Notes: generated by a model not told the origin, from the sequence alone. DNA of 64,000 bases from Streptomyces sp. Y2F8-2 (GCF_014905555.1 NZ_BNGS01000001.1:186001-250000), one strand, 5' to 3'; shown: positions 1 to 8,693, numbered from the stretch's first letter. Numbers and translations: made by a program.

Positions 1-59
1 CGGATGACGGCGTTGAGCCCGGGGCAGTCGCCGCCTCCGGTCAGTACTCCGACCCGCAT
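1..59 (-). CDS. pfkA: 6-phosphofructokinase, N-terminal fragment
   Basis: The first 19-20 codons of a gene that runs off the left edge. The translation begins [20 protein letters not shown], the classical N terminus of group A phosphofructokinase, where GGDCPGLN forms part of the nucleotide-binding site. The enzyme phosphorylates fructose 6-phosphate in glycolysis in the cytoplasm. The ATG complement lies at 57-59. An operator-like palindrome lies just upstream at 92-119. Only the N terminus is visible, so PPi- versus ATP-dependence cannot be judged. Confidence 0.88.
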   Translation of the reverse strand, partial: [19 protein letters not shown]

Positions 60-91
60 GGAAATGTCCCTTCGCCGCGGTTGCCTGGTGC

Positions 92-119
92 AGGTCACGC
101 TAATAGTGACCCAGGTCAC
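92..119. promoter_or_regulatory. Operator-like repeat upstream of pfkA
   Basis: AGGTCAC occurs at 92-98 and again at 113-119, 21 bp apart (about two helical turns). The complementary GTGACC at 106-111 makes GGTCAC-N7-GTGACC a perfect inverted repeat. It lies 33-60 bp upstream of the pfkA start, inside the 187-bp gap between pfkA and the response regulator stop. Position and symmetry suggest a dimeric regulator site; the regulator is not identified. Confidence 0.45.
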
Positions 120-246
120 TTCGGCATGGGCGGGAAGGTCAATTCCGGTGAATTGTCCGGCAGTTGATCACCGTCAATCCACCCGAAAGCGGGACACCCC
201 TCCGGAGATTGACGTGGTCGGGGTTCCTTTGCGGCCCGGCCGGGGC

Positions 247-948
247 CTACTCGCCGTCGAGTCCCCGCTCGATCGCGTACCGGACCAACTCCACCCGGTT
301 GTGCAGCTGGAGCTTGCCCAGGGTGTTCTGGACGTGGTTCTGCACGGTGCGGTGCGAGATCACCAGGCGTTCGGCGATCTGCTTGTAGCTCAGGCCCTTG
401 GCGACCAGGCGCAGCACCTCGGTCTCACGGTCGGTCAGCCGCGGTGCCTTCGGCTCGTCGGCGCCGGCGGCGGGGGCCGGTTCGGAGGCGAGGCGGCGGT
501 ACTCGCCGAGGACGAGCCCCGCGAGGCCCGGGGTGAACACCGGGTCGCCGACCGCCGTGCGGCGCACCGCGTCGATCAGCTCCTGAGTGGACGCCGACTT
601 CAGCAGGTAGCCGGTCGCACCCGACTTCACGGCCTCCAGCACGTCCGCGTGCTCGCCGCTGGCCGACAGCACCAGCACGCGCAGCGCCGGGTCGGCGCCG
701 ACGAGTTCCTTGCAGACCTGGACGCCGGGCTTGGCCGGCAGGTTGAGGTCCAGGACGAGCACGTCCGGCGAGGCGGCTCGGGCCCGGCGCACGGCCTGCT
801 CACCGTCCCCCGCGGTGGCGACGACCTCGAACCCGGACTCGGCGAGGTCACGCGCGACGGCGTCCCGCCACATGGGGTGATCGTCGACCACCATGACCCT
901 GACCGGGCCCTGCCCCGGATCGTCCGTCGTCGTGCTGCTCTCCGTCAC
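247..948 (-). CDS. macR: NarL/LuxR-family response regulator (MacR-type)
   Basis: A 233-residue response regulator. The receiver domain (about 16-135) has the acidic pair at VVDDH (21-23), phospho-acceptor Asp67 in VLDLNLP and Lys117 in YLLKSAS. A linker leads to a LuxR helix-turn-helix (about 165-230) with LTDRETEVLRLVAKG and SYKQIAERL. The GTG start at 948 overlaps the TGA of the upstream kinase gene by 4 bp, which fixes the start and implies translational coupling. Gene order next to pfkA matches the S. coelicolor MacRS pair reported to affect development and actinorhodin; the symbol rests on that remembered context plus the domains. Confidence 0.85.
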   Translation of the reverse strand: MTESSTTTDDPGQGPVRVMVVDDHPMWRDAVARDLAESGFEVVATAGDGEQAVRRARAASPDVLVLDLNLPAKPGVQVCKELVGADPALRVLVLSASGEHADVLEAVKSGATGYLLKSASTQELIDAVRRTAVGDPVFTPGLAGLVLGEYRRLASEPAPAAGADEPKAPRLTDRETEVLRLVAKGLSYKQIAERLVISHRTVQNHVQNTLGKLQLHNRVELVRYAIERGLDGE

Positions 949-2189
949 CGCTGCTCCGCCTTCCCCCGTGCCGCCTTCAGGTCCTGCCCGTCCCTCACGG
1001 CCTTCGGTAGCTTCAGTTCCACTTCCGTGCCCTGACCCGGGACCGAGATCCACTCGGCCGTGCCGCCGATGTCGCGCAGACGGCCGCGGATCGACTGGGC
1101 CACTCCGAGGCGTCCCTCCTGCTCGGCGCGGGCGAGGCGTCCCTCCGGGATGCCGGGCCCGTCGTCCCGCACGGTCACCGCGATCCCCTCCGGCTCGTCC
1201 TCGACCAGGATCCAGGCGCGGGCGCCCTCCCCCGCGTGGCGGTGGACATTGTCCAGGGCGGCACCGACAGCGGCGGCCAACTCCCGTGCCACGGCCGGGG
1301 CGAGCGGCACCGGGCAGCCCGGTTCGGACAACGTCACCCGGGCGCCCGCGTACCGGGCGAGCAGGGTGCGCAGGTCGACCGGGCCTTCCTCGGCGTCCGG
1401 CTCGTCGACCGCGCGGACGACCGCGCCGAGCGCCGCGTCCTCCGACACCCGCGACGGCGGCACCAGGCCCCCGGAGACCAGGGTGCGCAGCGCCACCTCC
1501 TGCTCCCCGGCCAGCCGGCCCAGCTCCGCGGCCTCACCCCCGAGCGCGGTGCCGCGCCGCTGCACCATGGCGAGCACCTGGAGCACGCTGTCATGGATGC
1601 CCCGGGCCAGGCGCTCCCGCTCCCGGGTCGCGGCCTCGATCTCCAGCGCGCGGGCGAGGGTGCGCTCCGAGGCGCGGGCGACTTCGACGACGTAGCCGAT
1701 CGCGATGGAGGCGACCCAGACGAGGACCACGTTGTGCACGGTGTCCCGGGCCGGGGAGCCGCGCTCGATCAGGTTCGCCGCGGCGACCGGTGTGGAGGCG
1801 AAGGCCGCCCAGCGCCAGCCGCCCTTGAGCGCGTACGCCAGGACCGACCCGGCGGTCCATATCGACGGCAGGGTCGGGCCGCCCGAGGCGATCCGCTCGT
1901 GCGAGGCGGCGACGGGCGTGAGGAGGATGCCGGTGAGCGCGATGGTGAGGTCGACGGCCAGGAACCACCTGGTGCAGCTCGCCGCGTTCGCGACCCGGGG
2001 GAGCGTGGCCAGGGTCCACACGCTCAGCACCAGGTAGTAGGCGATCGCCGGCCAGGGCCGGGTGAACGTGTCGTAGGCGGTCGCGAAGAACCCGATCGCG
2101 TACAGCATCGTCAGGACCCGGTACCCGGCCAGGGCACGCCACAGCGGCTGCTCGACGGACATCCTGATGACACGCTCGCGCTTGGCCAT
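945..2189 (-). CDS. macS: Sensor histidine kinase with DUF5931-type membrane region (MacS-type)
   Basis: A 414-residue kinase. The first half has about five hydrophobic segments (VLTMLYAIGFF, AIAYYLVLSVWTLA, FLAVDLTIALTGILL and others). A HisKA_3-type dimerisation segment follows with LARGIHDSVLQVL (phospho-acceptor His), then a HATPase domain with ALDNVHRHAG (N box) and DDGPGIP (G1 box). The ATG at 2189 is preceded by GAGGGGGG at good spacing; MSVEQ (2162) is an alternative. It lies 53 bp behind the acyltransferase gene and overlaps the regulator start by 4 bp. It probably phosphorylates the adjacent LuxR-type regulator; the signal is unknown. Confidence 0.85.
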   Translation of the reverse strand: MAKRERVIRMSVEQPLWRALAGYRVLTMLYAIGFFATAYDTFTRPWPAIAYYLVLSVWTLATLPRVANAASCTRWFLAVDLTIALTGILLTPVAASHERIASGGPTLPSIWTAGSVLAYALKGGWRWAAFASTPVAAANLIERGSPARDTVHNVVLVWVASIAIGYVVEVARASERTLARALEIEAATRERERLARGIHDSVLQVLAMVQRRGTALGGEAAELGRLAGEQEVALRTLVSGGLVPPSRVSEDAALGAVVRAVDEPDAEEGPVDLRTLLARYAGARVTLSEPGCPVPLAPAVARELAAAVGAALDNVHRHAGEGARAWILVEDEPEGIAVTVRDDGPGIPEGRLARAEQEGRLGVAQSIRGRLRDIGGTAEWISVPGQGTEVELKLPKAVRDGQDLKAARGKAEQR

Positions 2190-2242
2190 GTCCCCCCTCT
2201 TTTCCGGCCCTTCCCCGCCGCCCCAGCCGTGCGGGCCGTGTC

Positions 2243-2995
2243 CTAAGAGCCCGCCGGTCCCTTCCCCGCGTCCTTCTGCGCTTCCTTCTGCGCCTGCTTC
2301 TCCGCCTTGGCCGCCTCCGCGATCTGCCGCTTGGCGGCGGTCGCGTAGATGTCGACGTACTCCTGGCCGGAGAGCTTCATGATCTCGTACATCACCTCGT
2401 CGGTGATCGCGCGCAGCACGAACCGGTCGTGCTCCATGCCCTGGTAGCGGCTGAAGTCCAGCGGCTTGCCGATCCGGATCCCCGGCCGCATCAGCTTGGG
2501 GATGACCTTCCCCGGCGGCTGGATCTTCTCGGTGTCGATCATGGCGACCGGGATGACGGGCGCCCCGGTCGCGAGCGCCACGCGCGCGAGGCCGCCGGGC
2601 TTGCCGCGGTAGAGGCGGCCGTCGGGCGAGCGCGTGCCCTCCGGGTAGATGCCGAACAGCTCGCCGCGCTCCAGCACCTCGATGCCGCTCTTGATGGCGG
2701 CCTCGCCGGCGCCGCGCGCTCCGGAGCGGTCGACGGGAAGCTGGCCGACGCCCTTGAAGAAGGCGGCGGTCAGCCGGCCCTTCACACCGGGCGTGGTGAA
2801 GTACTCGGCCTTCGCGATGAAGGTCACCTTGCGGTCGAGCACCGCGGGCAGGAAGAACGAGTCGGAGAAGGACAGGTGATTGCTCGCCAGGATCGCGGGG
2901 CCCTCGGCGGGAACGTTCTCCAGGCCTTCCACCCACGGCCTGAAGGCGAGCTTCAGCGGCCCCCCGATGGATACCTTCATCGCGCCGTACAACAA
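2243..2995 (-). CDS. 1-acyl-sn-glycerol-3-phosphate acyltransferase (PlsC family)
   Basis: A 250-residue membrane-associated acyltransferase that would transfer an acyl chain to lysophosphatidate or a related acceptor in phospholipid synthesis. The NHLSFSD motif gives the H-x4-D catalytic dyad at His40/Asp45. Block III is YPEGTRSPDGRLYRG near residue 118, and a conserved proline motif follows (GAPVIPVAM). The C-terminal 25 residues are Lys/Ala/Gln-rich and probably unstructured. The start is TTG at 2995: AGGAGG sits 7 bases upstream, whereas the ATG five codons inside has no such site. It heads a co-directional run with the two-component genes. Confidence 0.85.
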   Translation of the reverse strand: MLYGAMKVSIGGPLKLAFRPWVEGLENVPAEGPAILASNHLSFSDSFFLPAVLDRKVTFIAKAEYFTTPGVKGRLTAAFFKGVGQLPVDRSGARGAGEAAIKSGIEVLERGELFGIYPEGTRSPDGRLYRGKPGGLARVALATGAPVIPVAMIDTEKIQPPGKVIPKLMRPGIRIGKPLDFSRYQGMEHDRFVLRAITDEVMYEIMKLSGQEYVDIYATAAKRQIAEAAKAEKQAQKEAQKDAGKGPAGS

Positions 2996-3142
2996 CCGAG
3001 TGCCTCCTGTGTCTGTAGATCAGACCTTAACGCGGCCCGCCGACAAAGGATCCGACGACCCTGGTCGGTGTCAGTGCCGTCGCGTACGGTGAAGTACCTG
3101 CAATCGACGTGCCCAGCCCCTTTTCATGAACAGGAGACCGAC

Positions 3143-3922
3143 GTGCCGGTCCTCCCCGGAGCCGAGCCGTACCGCCACGAGGGCGGGGAGATCGGCGTCC
3201 TCCTCTGCCACGGCTTCACCGGTTCCCCGCAGTCGCTGCGCCCCTGGGCGGAGCATCTGGCCGAGCGCGGCCTCACCGTCTCGCTGCCGCTGCTGCCCGG
3301 GCACGGCACACGCTGGGAGGACATGCAGCTCACCGGCTGGCAGGACTGGTACGGGGAGGTGGACCGCGAGCTGCGCGCCCTGCGCCGGAGCTGCGCGCAG
3401 GTGTTCGTGGCCGGCCTGTCCATGGGGGGCGCCCTGGCCCTCCGGCTGGCCGCCAAGCACGGGGACGCGGTCAGCGGCGTCATCGTGGTCAACCCGGCGA
3501 ACAAGGTGCACGGCCTGTCCGCGTACGCCCTGCCGGTCGCCCGCCACCTCGTGCGGACGACGAAGGGGATCGCCAGCGACATCGCCAAGCCGGGCAGCGT
3601 GGAGCTGGGGTACGACCGGGTGCCGCTGCACGCGGCGCACTCGTTGCGGAACTTCTTCCGGGTCGTCGACGGCGAGCTGCCGCAGGTCACCCAGCCGCTG
3701 CTGCTCCTGCACAGCCCGCAGGACCACGTGGTGCCGCCGGCCGACTCGGCCCGGATCCTGAGCCGGGTCTCCTCCACGGACGTGCGGGAGATCCTGCTGG
3801 AACAGAGCTACCACGTGGCGACGTTGGACCACGACGCGGACCGGATCTTCGAGGAGAGCCACGCGTTCATCGGCCGGCTCGCGCCCAGTGTCGGCAAGGA
3901 AGGGACGGCCGCAGGTGGCTGA
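3143..3922 (+). CDS. Alpha/beta-hydrolase, carboxylesterase/monoacylglycerol lipase-like
   Basis: A 259-residue cytoplasmic serine hydrolase. The oxyanion-hole segment is LCHGFTG (22-27), the nucleophile elbow GLSMGG centres on Ser93, an Asp lies in HSPQDHVVPP (about 204) and the catalytic His in QSYHVATLDHD (about 232). This arrangement is typical of carboxylesterase Est30/MGLP-like enzymes that hydrolyse short acyl esters or monoacylglycerols. The GTG start at 3143 is preceded by AGGAG with 6-base spacing; the open frame further upstream lacks coding character. The gene is divergent from the acyltransferase and its stop overlaps the next gene by 8 bp. Substrate is not predictable. Confidence 0.82.
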   Translation: MPVLPGAEPYRHEGGEIGVLLCHGFTGSPQSLRPWAEHLAERGLTVSLPLLPGHGTRWEDMQLTGWQDWYGEVDRELRALRRSCAQVFVAGLSMGGALALRLAAKHGDAVSGVIVVNPANKVHGLSAYALPVARHLVRTTKGIASDIAKPGSVELGYDRVPLHAAHSLRNFFRVVDGELPQVTQPLLLLHSPQDHVVPPADSARILSRVSSTDVREILLEQSYHVATLDHDADRIFEESHAFIGRLAPSVGKEGTAAGG

Positions 3923-4481
3923 GCACGACTCCGACCGCGAGGACCGCGAGCCGGACGAGAAGGGTGTGCCCTTCGACGAGGAGGCCGCGTGGGCGGCGAT
4001 CGTCGCGGGGTACGGCGAGGAGCCGCCGGACCCGCCGGGTTCGAAGCCGTTCAAGCCGGTCGAGGACCTCGCGCTGCCCGACTGGGAGCCGAACAGCGTC
4101 ACGTTCAAGGACGACGAGACGAAGGACGGACCGGTGAAGCCGCTGGGCAGCTCGGTGTCCTTCGCCCCCGGGGTGGGCCCCCGGGACTACGCGCCGCCGG
4201 AGCCGTCCGAGGACGACTTCGACGAGGACGACGAGGGCCACTTCGTGCCGCCGGAGCCGCCGCCGCTGCCCGCGGCGGACACGACGGCGAAGTTCGCGTG
4301 GCTCTCGGTGATCGGCGGCCCGGTGCTGCTTCTGCTGGCGGTCGTGCTGGGCTGGAGCATGACCTGGTGGCTCGCCACGCTCGGCGTCGGCGGCTTCCTG
4401 GGCGGCTTCGCGACCCTGGTCGTACGCATGAGGACGGACGACGACGGGGACGACGAACCGGGTCGCGGCGCGGTGGTCTGA
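3915..4481 (+). CDS. Acidic protein with two C-terminal membrane segments, unknown function
   Basis: A 188-residue protein of unknown role. The first 130 residues are strongly acidic, proline-rich and low-complexity (DDFDEDDEGH, PPEPPPLP). Two transmembrane segments follow (SVIGGPVLLLLAVVLGWSM and WWLATLGVGGFLGGFATLVV), then a short Asp-rich tail. The expected topology is a cytoplasmic acidic domain with a membrane hairpin. The GTG at 3915 overlaps the esterase stop by 8 bp, suggesting co-transcription and coupling. I recognise it only as a conserved actinobacterial hypothetical. A start further upstream (3888) is possible but would lengthen the overlap. Confidence 0.7.
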   Translation: MAEHDSDREDREPDEKGVPFDEEAAWAAIVAGYGEEPPDPPGSKPFKPVEDLALPDWEPNSVTFKDDETKDGPVKPLGSSVSFAPGVGPRDYAPPEPSEDDFDEDDEGHFVPPEPPPLPAADTTAKFAWLSVIGGPVLLLLAVVLGWSMTWWLATLGVGGFLGGFATLVVRMRTDDDGDDEPGRGAVV

Positions 4482-4511
4482 CGCGCTGGTCCGGCGCGGT
4501 GGTCCGATCCC

Positions 4512-5270
4512 CTACGAGGCGGGGACCCTCAGGGCGGCGAGCACCGGAAGGTGGTCCGTGGCCGCGGTGAGGTCCCGCTCCGTCACGCCGGGGTGGCCGA
4601 GGGGGACCCCGCAGCCGAGGACCTCGATGCCGCGGGTGGCGAAGACGGCGTCGATACGGCGCGGGGGGCCGGAGCGGGTCCAGGTGTGCTCACCGCCCCA
4701 GGGGGCGGTGGCCCAGGCGTCCTGAAGGTCGGCGGCGAGACGCTTGAAGGTGGGCCCGTCCGGGGTCTCGTTGAGATCGCCGCCCGCGATCGCGTGCTCG
4801 ACGCCCATCGCGGCGAGGCGGTCGAGGAGCATGCCGCCCTGTTCCTGGCGCTCGTCGTCCTGAAGGCTCAAGTGGCAGCCGATGACGCCGAGCCGGGCGC
4901 CGCCGAACCGCACGATCGCCGTCGCGAAGCCGCGGCGGTGCAGGCCGGGGGTGAGGGGCAGCAGGACGTCCTCGGTGCGCTCGACGGTGGCCCGCAGCGA
5001 GCAGAGCAGGGCCGGTCCGGCGGCGGTGGCACCGCCCGAGAGGATCACGAGGCCGGAGGCCGCCGCGAGCCGGGCGAGCTTCTTGCGCCACCGGAAGAAA
5101 CGGGGGGCCTCCTGGACGAGCACGAGGTCGGGGGCGCAGGCGCGGATGACGCGCGCGAGCGCGTCGGTGTCGTCGCGCATCGACCGGATGTTGTAGCTGA
5201 GCACCCGGAGGACGGCGGATCCGTCGGCTTCGGTTCGGGAGTCGGGCAGCAGCGGGTCGGAGGTCGCCAT
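4512..5270 (-). CDS. Endonuclease/exonuclease/phosphatase-family protein
   Basis: A 252-residue protein with the EEP (DNase I-like) fold signatures in order: VLSYNIRSM (Asn), LVLVQEAPR (metal-binding Glu), IGCHLSL, AGGDLNETPDGP (Asp-x-Asn), a C-terminal RIDAVFA and ATDHLPVLA (catalytic His). The family hydrolyses phosphodiesters in nucleic acids, lipids or inositol phosphates; this sequence does not say which. There is no signal peptide, so a cytoplasmic site is likely. It ends 30 bp from the convergent acidic-protein gene. ATG at 5270 is chosen because upstream codons are low complexity. Confidence 0.8.
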   Translation of the reverse strand: MATSDPLLPDSRTEADGSAVLRVLSYNIRSMRDDTDALARVIRACAPDLVLVQEAPRFFRWRKKLARLAAASGLVILSGGATAAGPALLCSLRATVERTEDVLLPLTPGLHRRGFATAIVRFGGARLGVIGCHLSLQDDERQEQGGMLLDRLAAMGVEHAIAGGDLNETPDGPTFKRLAADLQDAWATAPWGGEHTWTRSGPPRRIDAVFATRGIEVLGCGVPLGHPGVTERDLTAATDHLPVLAALRVPAS

Positions 5271-5761
5271 GCGGATCAAGATACGCCGCACCCGGCTGCG
5301 GCTCCGCAGGGGTTGTTCGCCCCCGCCGCCCCTACCCGTCCCGTCCCGTCCCGTCCCGGGGGCTCCGCCCCCGAACCCCCCTGCGGGGACTGCGTCCCCT
5401 GCACCCCGCCTGCCTGCACTGGGCACACGGCGTCCTACGTGGACCTACGTCGACCTGGGAGTTCCGCCCGCCCGCGCGATGACACGGGGCTCCGCCCCGG
5501 ACCTCGGGAGACCCCGCCGACTCCCGGGAACGCCGGCCGACACCAGGCACGCCGTTCGCCGGAAACCGCCCTCAGCCCACGCACCGAACGGGCCCCACCC
5601 CCGACCCCGAAGAACCCGCCGACCCCCGCCAGAACGCCGACCGGCCCCAGGCACACCTTCGCCAGAAACCACCCTCAGCCCACTCGCCGGTTCCCGCCGG
5701 AACGGCTGCGCCCGCCGGGCCCCTGGGGGCGCGGCGGGCGCTGTTGTGCGTGGAACGGGAG
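5271..5761. other. 490-bp gene-free stretch rich in GC palindromes
   Basis: No coding sequence is convincing here. Four tandem CCCGT units occur at 5335-5354. They run into the hairpin GGGGGC-TCC-GCCCCC (5358-5372) and a second hairpin TGCGGGGAC/GTCCCC. CGGGGC-TCC-GCCCCG recurs near 5485. Such GGGGCTCCGCCCC palindromes are common between Streptomyces genes and may end transcription from the glucokinase side. Confidence 0.5.
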
Positions 5762-6715
5762 TTACATGATCGGGTCCGGCTCGCGGGCCAGGTCCGCCGC
5801 GCCCACCAGGCCCGCCTTGTTGCCCAGCTGGGCCGCGATCACGTCGGCGACCGGGCGCCAGTTGCCGCCCACCAGCCAGCGCTTGTAGGACTTGCGGATC
5901 GGCTCCAGGACCAGTTCGCCCTCGTCGGAGAGGCCGCCGCCGACGATGAACGCCGAGGGGTCGAAGAGCGAGGCCAGGTCGGCGAGGCCCGCGCCGGCCC
6001 AGCGGGCGAGTTCGCGGTAGGAGTCCACCGCCACCGGGTCGCCCTGGCGCGCGGCCATCGAGATGTGCTTGCCCTCGATGCCGTCGGGGGTGCCGTCGCC
6101 CAGCGACAGCAGCACCTCCGCGTTCTCGGGCGTCGCGTTCGCGCGCTGCTTGGCGTAACGGACCAGCGCGCGGCCTGACGCGTACTGCTCCCAGCAGCCC
6201 TGCGAGCCGCAGCCGCACAGCAGCCCGTCCGGGACCATCCGGATGTGGCCGAACTCGGCGGCCACGCCGAAGTGCCCGCGGCGCAGCTTGTTGCCGATGA
6301 TGATGCCGCCGCCGAGGCCGGTGCCGAGCGTGATGCAGATGACGTTGCGGTGGCCCTTGCCCGCGCCGAACTTGTACTCGCCCCACGCGGCCGCGTTCGC
6401 GTCGTTCTCGACGACCACCGGGAGGCCCACGCGGGCCTCGACCTTCTCCTTCAGCGGCTCCTGGCGCCAGTCGATGTTCGGCGCGAAGTAGACCGTCGAG
6501 CGCTGACGGTTGACGTATCCCGCAGCACCGATTCCCACGCCGACGATCTCGTGTCCGGCACGGGCGCCCTCGACGGCAGCGGCAATGGCGTCCACGATGG
6601 CCTCGGGCGTGCCCGGAGTCGGCACCTTGTGGGTCGAGAGGATGTTGCCTTCCTCGTCGACCACACCGGCCGCGATCTTCGTGCCGCCGATGTCGACGCC
6701 GATGGTGAGTCCCAT
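5762..6715 (-). CDS. glkA: ROK-family glucokinase
   Basis: A 317-residue ATP-dependent glucokinase, the length of the Streptomyces GlkA protein. The phosphate-binding loop is VDIGGTKIAAG (7-17). The sugar-binding/catalytic region includes ENDANAAAWGE with the base Asp. The ROK zinc signature is CGCGSQGCWEQYASG near residues 164-178, and a second ATP-binding glycine run is LGTGLGGGI. It converts glucose to glucose 6-phosphate in the cytoplasm; in Streptomyces this protein is also required for glucose repression. The ATG at 6715 starts directly on the conserved N terminus. The small DUF5304 gene lies 127 bp upstream on the same strand. Confidence 0.93.
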   Translation of the reverse strand: MGLTIGVDIGGTKIAAGVVDEEGNILSTHKVPTPGTPEAIVDAIAAAVEGARAGHEIVGVGIGAAGYVNRQRSTVYFAPNIDWRQEPLKEKVEARVGLPVVVENDANAAAWGEYKFGAGKGHRNVICITLGTGLGGGIIIGNKLRRGHFGVAAEFGHIRMVPDGLLCGCGSQGCWEQYASGRALVRYAKQRANATPENAEVLLSLGDGTPDGIEGKHISMAARQGDPVAVDSYRELARWAGAGLADLASLFDPSAFIVGGGLSDEGELVLEPIRKSYKRWLVGGNWRPVADVIAAQLGNKAGLVGAADLAREPDPIM

Positions 6716-6842
6716 GAATCCCTCAGTTTCGGTCGAGCCCCGCTACGGCCCACCGTACCCGAGGGGCCGTAAGGGTGTCGGACAGCTCCCTCCGCCCCCG
6801 AAACCCGGGCCTCCGCGGCCTCTGACGGCTCTCCCTGCCAGC

Positions 6843-7325
6843 CTAGTCGAGGTCGATGTGCTCGCCGGGGCCCTCGTCCCCGTCCTGTCGGCGGGGGTCC
6901 ATGTCGCCGGACGCGCGGTTGGTCCAGCGCCGCTCCTGGGCCTCGACCGCGGAGCGGTAGGCCGCGAGCAGCTCCGAGCCGGCCGCCGCGAGGTGGTCGA
7001 AGACGTCCGGGTTGCGCTCGATGACCGGCTCCACCGCTGCCTTGGCCTGCTGTACGACCTGGCGGACCATCTGCTGGGCCGTGCCCGACGCCGCCGCGCC
7101 GAGCAGCGGCGCCTGCAGCCCGGACAGCTTGTCCGCGACGGCGTCGACGAGTTTCTTCAGCTCCTCGGCTGCCGAGCCGGACGGCGAGCCGTACCGGGCC
7201 CGGCGGCGGGCCTTCTCCGCGGCGAGGTCCTCGGCGCATGCTGTCGCCCAGGCGTCGGCGTCGGTCACCCGCACTTCCTCGGCCTCCTCCTGAGCGGCGT
7301 CGGAGGAGGGGCGCTCTTCGCTCAT
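6843..7325 (-). CDS. DUF5304-family small helical protein upstream of glkA
   Basis: A 160-residue soluble, charged, mostly helical protein with no signal or membrane segment. The N terminus is acidic (EERPSSDAAQEEAEE), a central region of amphipathic helices includes EELKKLVDAVADKL, and the tail is Asp/Glu-rich. By position it corresponds to S. coelicolor SCO2127, which I recall as restoring glucose-repression phenotypes and interacting with a BldK oligopeptide-binding component. That is literature memory; nothing in the sequence shows a catalytic site. Same strand as glkA and probably expressed with it. Confidence 0.72.
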   Translation of the reverse strand: MSEERPSSDAAQEEAEEVRVTDADAWATACAEDLAAEKARRRARYGSPSGSAAEELKKLVDAVADKLSGLQAPLLGAAASGTAQQMVRQVVQQAKAAVEPVIERNPDVFDHLAAAGSELLAAYRSAVEAQERRWTNRASGDMDPRRQDGDEGPGEHIDLD

Positions 7326-7414
7326 GGCGGACTCCTGACTGCGGTTCGTACTCCCGACGTTACCCGAACGGGGGTACGTGCTTCATCAGATGAAGCCGGG
7401 GGCGCGCACCACCC

Positions 7415-8584
7415 CTACGAGGTGCGCGGCCACAGCTCCGGGTCCGGTGCGAAGCGGATGCGCAGCTCGCCCTCGCGCAGCGCCGCCCCGGCCACCGTGC
7501 AGCGGCGCAGCGCCGACGGAAGGGGAACGATGCGGCGGAAGGGCCCCGCGGTCACCACGATCTCGTCGCCGCGCCGGACGAGGTCCAGTTCCTCGCGTAT
7601 CGCGCCGGGCAGCGGGATGTGCCACACGAGCACTCCGTCCTCGGCGAGCCGGTCCGTGACGGGCCACTCGGCCGGGGAGGGCGCCGGGTTGACGTCCGGG
7701 ACCGCGAGCGCGGCGAGGTCGTCGGCGCCGCGCGGGTCGTGGCCGAGGTGCGAGACGCCGTGGACGGCGTACGCGCCCTGCCACTCCTGAAGGGTCTTGC
7801 GCTGCTGGGCGGCGAGCTGCGCGAGCCAGGCGTCGTGGCCGCTGTCGGGCAGGACGCGGTTCGCGACCAGGGTCTCGGGGCGCAGGGTGCGCAGGGCGAG
7901 GCCGGCGACGGCGGTACGGACCGCGTCGGCGGCGGCAGGGCCCGGTTCGGCGACCAGCCACACGCTCGTGGCGCGGTCGGCGAGGACGGCCTCTACGGCG
8001 GCCAGTTCGACGTCCCAGCGGGCGCTGGTCTCGTACAGCCACTCGGCGGGCATCGGCACGCCCGCGAGCCGGCCGAGGACGGGGCGCAGGGCGCGCGCGG
8101 CCTGCCGCTCCGGCGGGAGCAGCCGGCGCAGGTAGCGGCGGAGTTCCTCGGGCAGACCGAGGAGGACCAGCGCCTGCGGAACGGGAGGCAGGTCGACGAC
8201 GAGGAGGTCGTGGGACTCGGAGAGCGCGGTGTCGCGCACGGCGCGCAGCAGGGCGAGTTCCTCGGCGCCGGGCAGGGGGGTGACCTCCTCCGCGTCCAGC
8301 GGGGCGGCGCCGAGGAGGTCGAGGGCGGTGGCCGCGCGGTCCTGGAAGGCCACGAGGCCGTCGCGGAAGCGGGCGGCGGCGTCCGGGCGCCAGGCGGTGA
8401 GGCCGGGTGCGGCCTCGACGGGGCGGGCGCCGGTGGGGACGCCGAGTACGGCACCGAGGGTGTCGGTGCGGTCGGCGCTGAGCACGAGGGTGCGGCTGCC
8501 CCGGCGGGCGGCGTTCAGCGCGGTGGCCGCGGCGACGGTGGTCCGGCCGGAGCCGCCGGGGCCGGTGATCAGGATGGTGCGCAT
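7415..8584 (-). CDS. ArsA/Get3-like ATPase-fold protein with an altered P-loop
   Basis: A 389-residue soluble protein of the ArsA/anion-transporting ATPase superfamily. The N terminus reads ILITGPGGSGRTT (5-16), followed by TLVLSADRT at the position of the A/switch segment and LLVVDLPPVPQAL as a Walker B-like strand. The C terminus is the beta-rich domain found in ArsA-like proteins (DEIVVTAGPFRRIVPLP). The signature Lys of GKGG is Pro9 and the GKT Lys is Arg14, so ATP hydrolysis may be weak or absent. ATG at 8584 begins the fold exactly; no strong ribosome-binding site is visible. The client or partner is unknown. Confidence 0.78.
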   Translation of the reverse strand: MRTILITGPGGSGRTTVAAATALNAARRGSRTLVLSADRTDTLGAVLGVPTGARPVEAAPGLTAWRPDAAARFRDGLVAFQDRAATALDLLGAAPLDAEEVTPLPGAEELALLRAVRDTALSESHDLLVVDLPPVPQALVLLGLPEELRRYLRRLLPPERQAARALRPVLGRLAGVPMPAEWLYETSARWDVELAAVEAVLADRATSVWLVAEPGPAAADAVRTAVAGLALRTLRPETLVANRVLPDSGHDAWLAQLAAQQRKTLQEWQGAYAVHGVSHLGHDPRGADDLAALAVPDVNPAPSPAEWPVTDRLAEDGVLVWHIPLPGAIREELDLVRRGDEIVVTAGPFRRIVPLPSALRRCTVAGAALREGELRIRFAPDPELWPRTS

Positions 8585-8693
8585 GACCGTGAACGGTAAC
8601 GGAGAGGTACCGCCGCGACGCGACAGCACCCTCGCGTGCCGTGGCCGTCACCTGCCCCCGGCCGGACGTCACCTCTCCCGGACTCGGAGGCGG

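Noticed and set aside
945..2936. 663-residue kinase reading through the acyltransferase region
   Set aside because: The upstream 250 codons are an out-of-frame reading of the PlsC-type gene. The kinase begins at 2189 with its own ribosome-binding site.
2429..3142. N-terminal extension of the esterase gene
   Set aside because: This part is antisense to the PlsC-type gene and non-homologous. The GTG at 3143 has a proper ribosome-binding site and begins the hydrolase fold.
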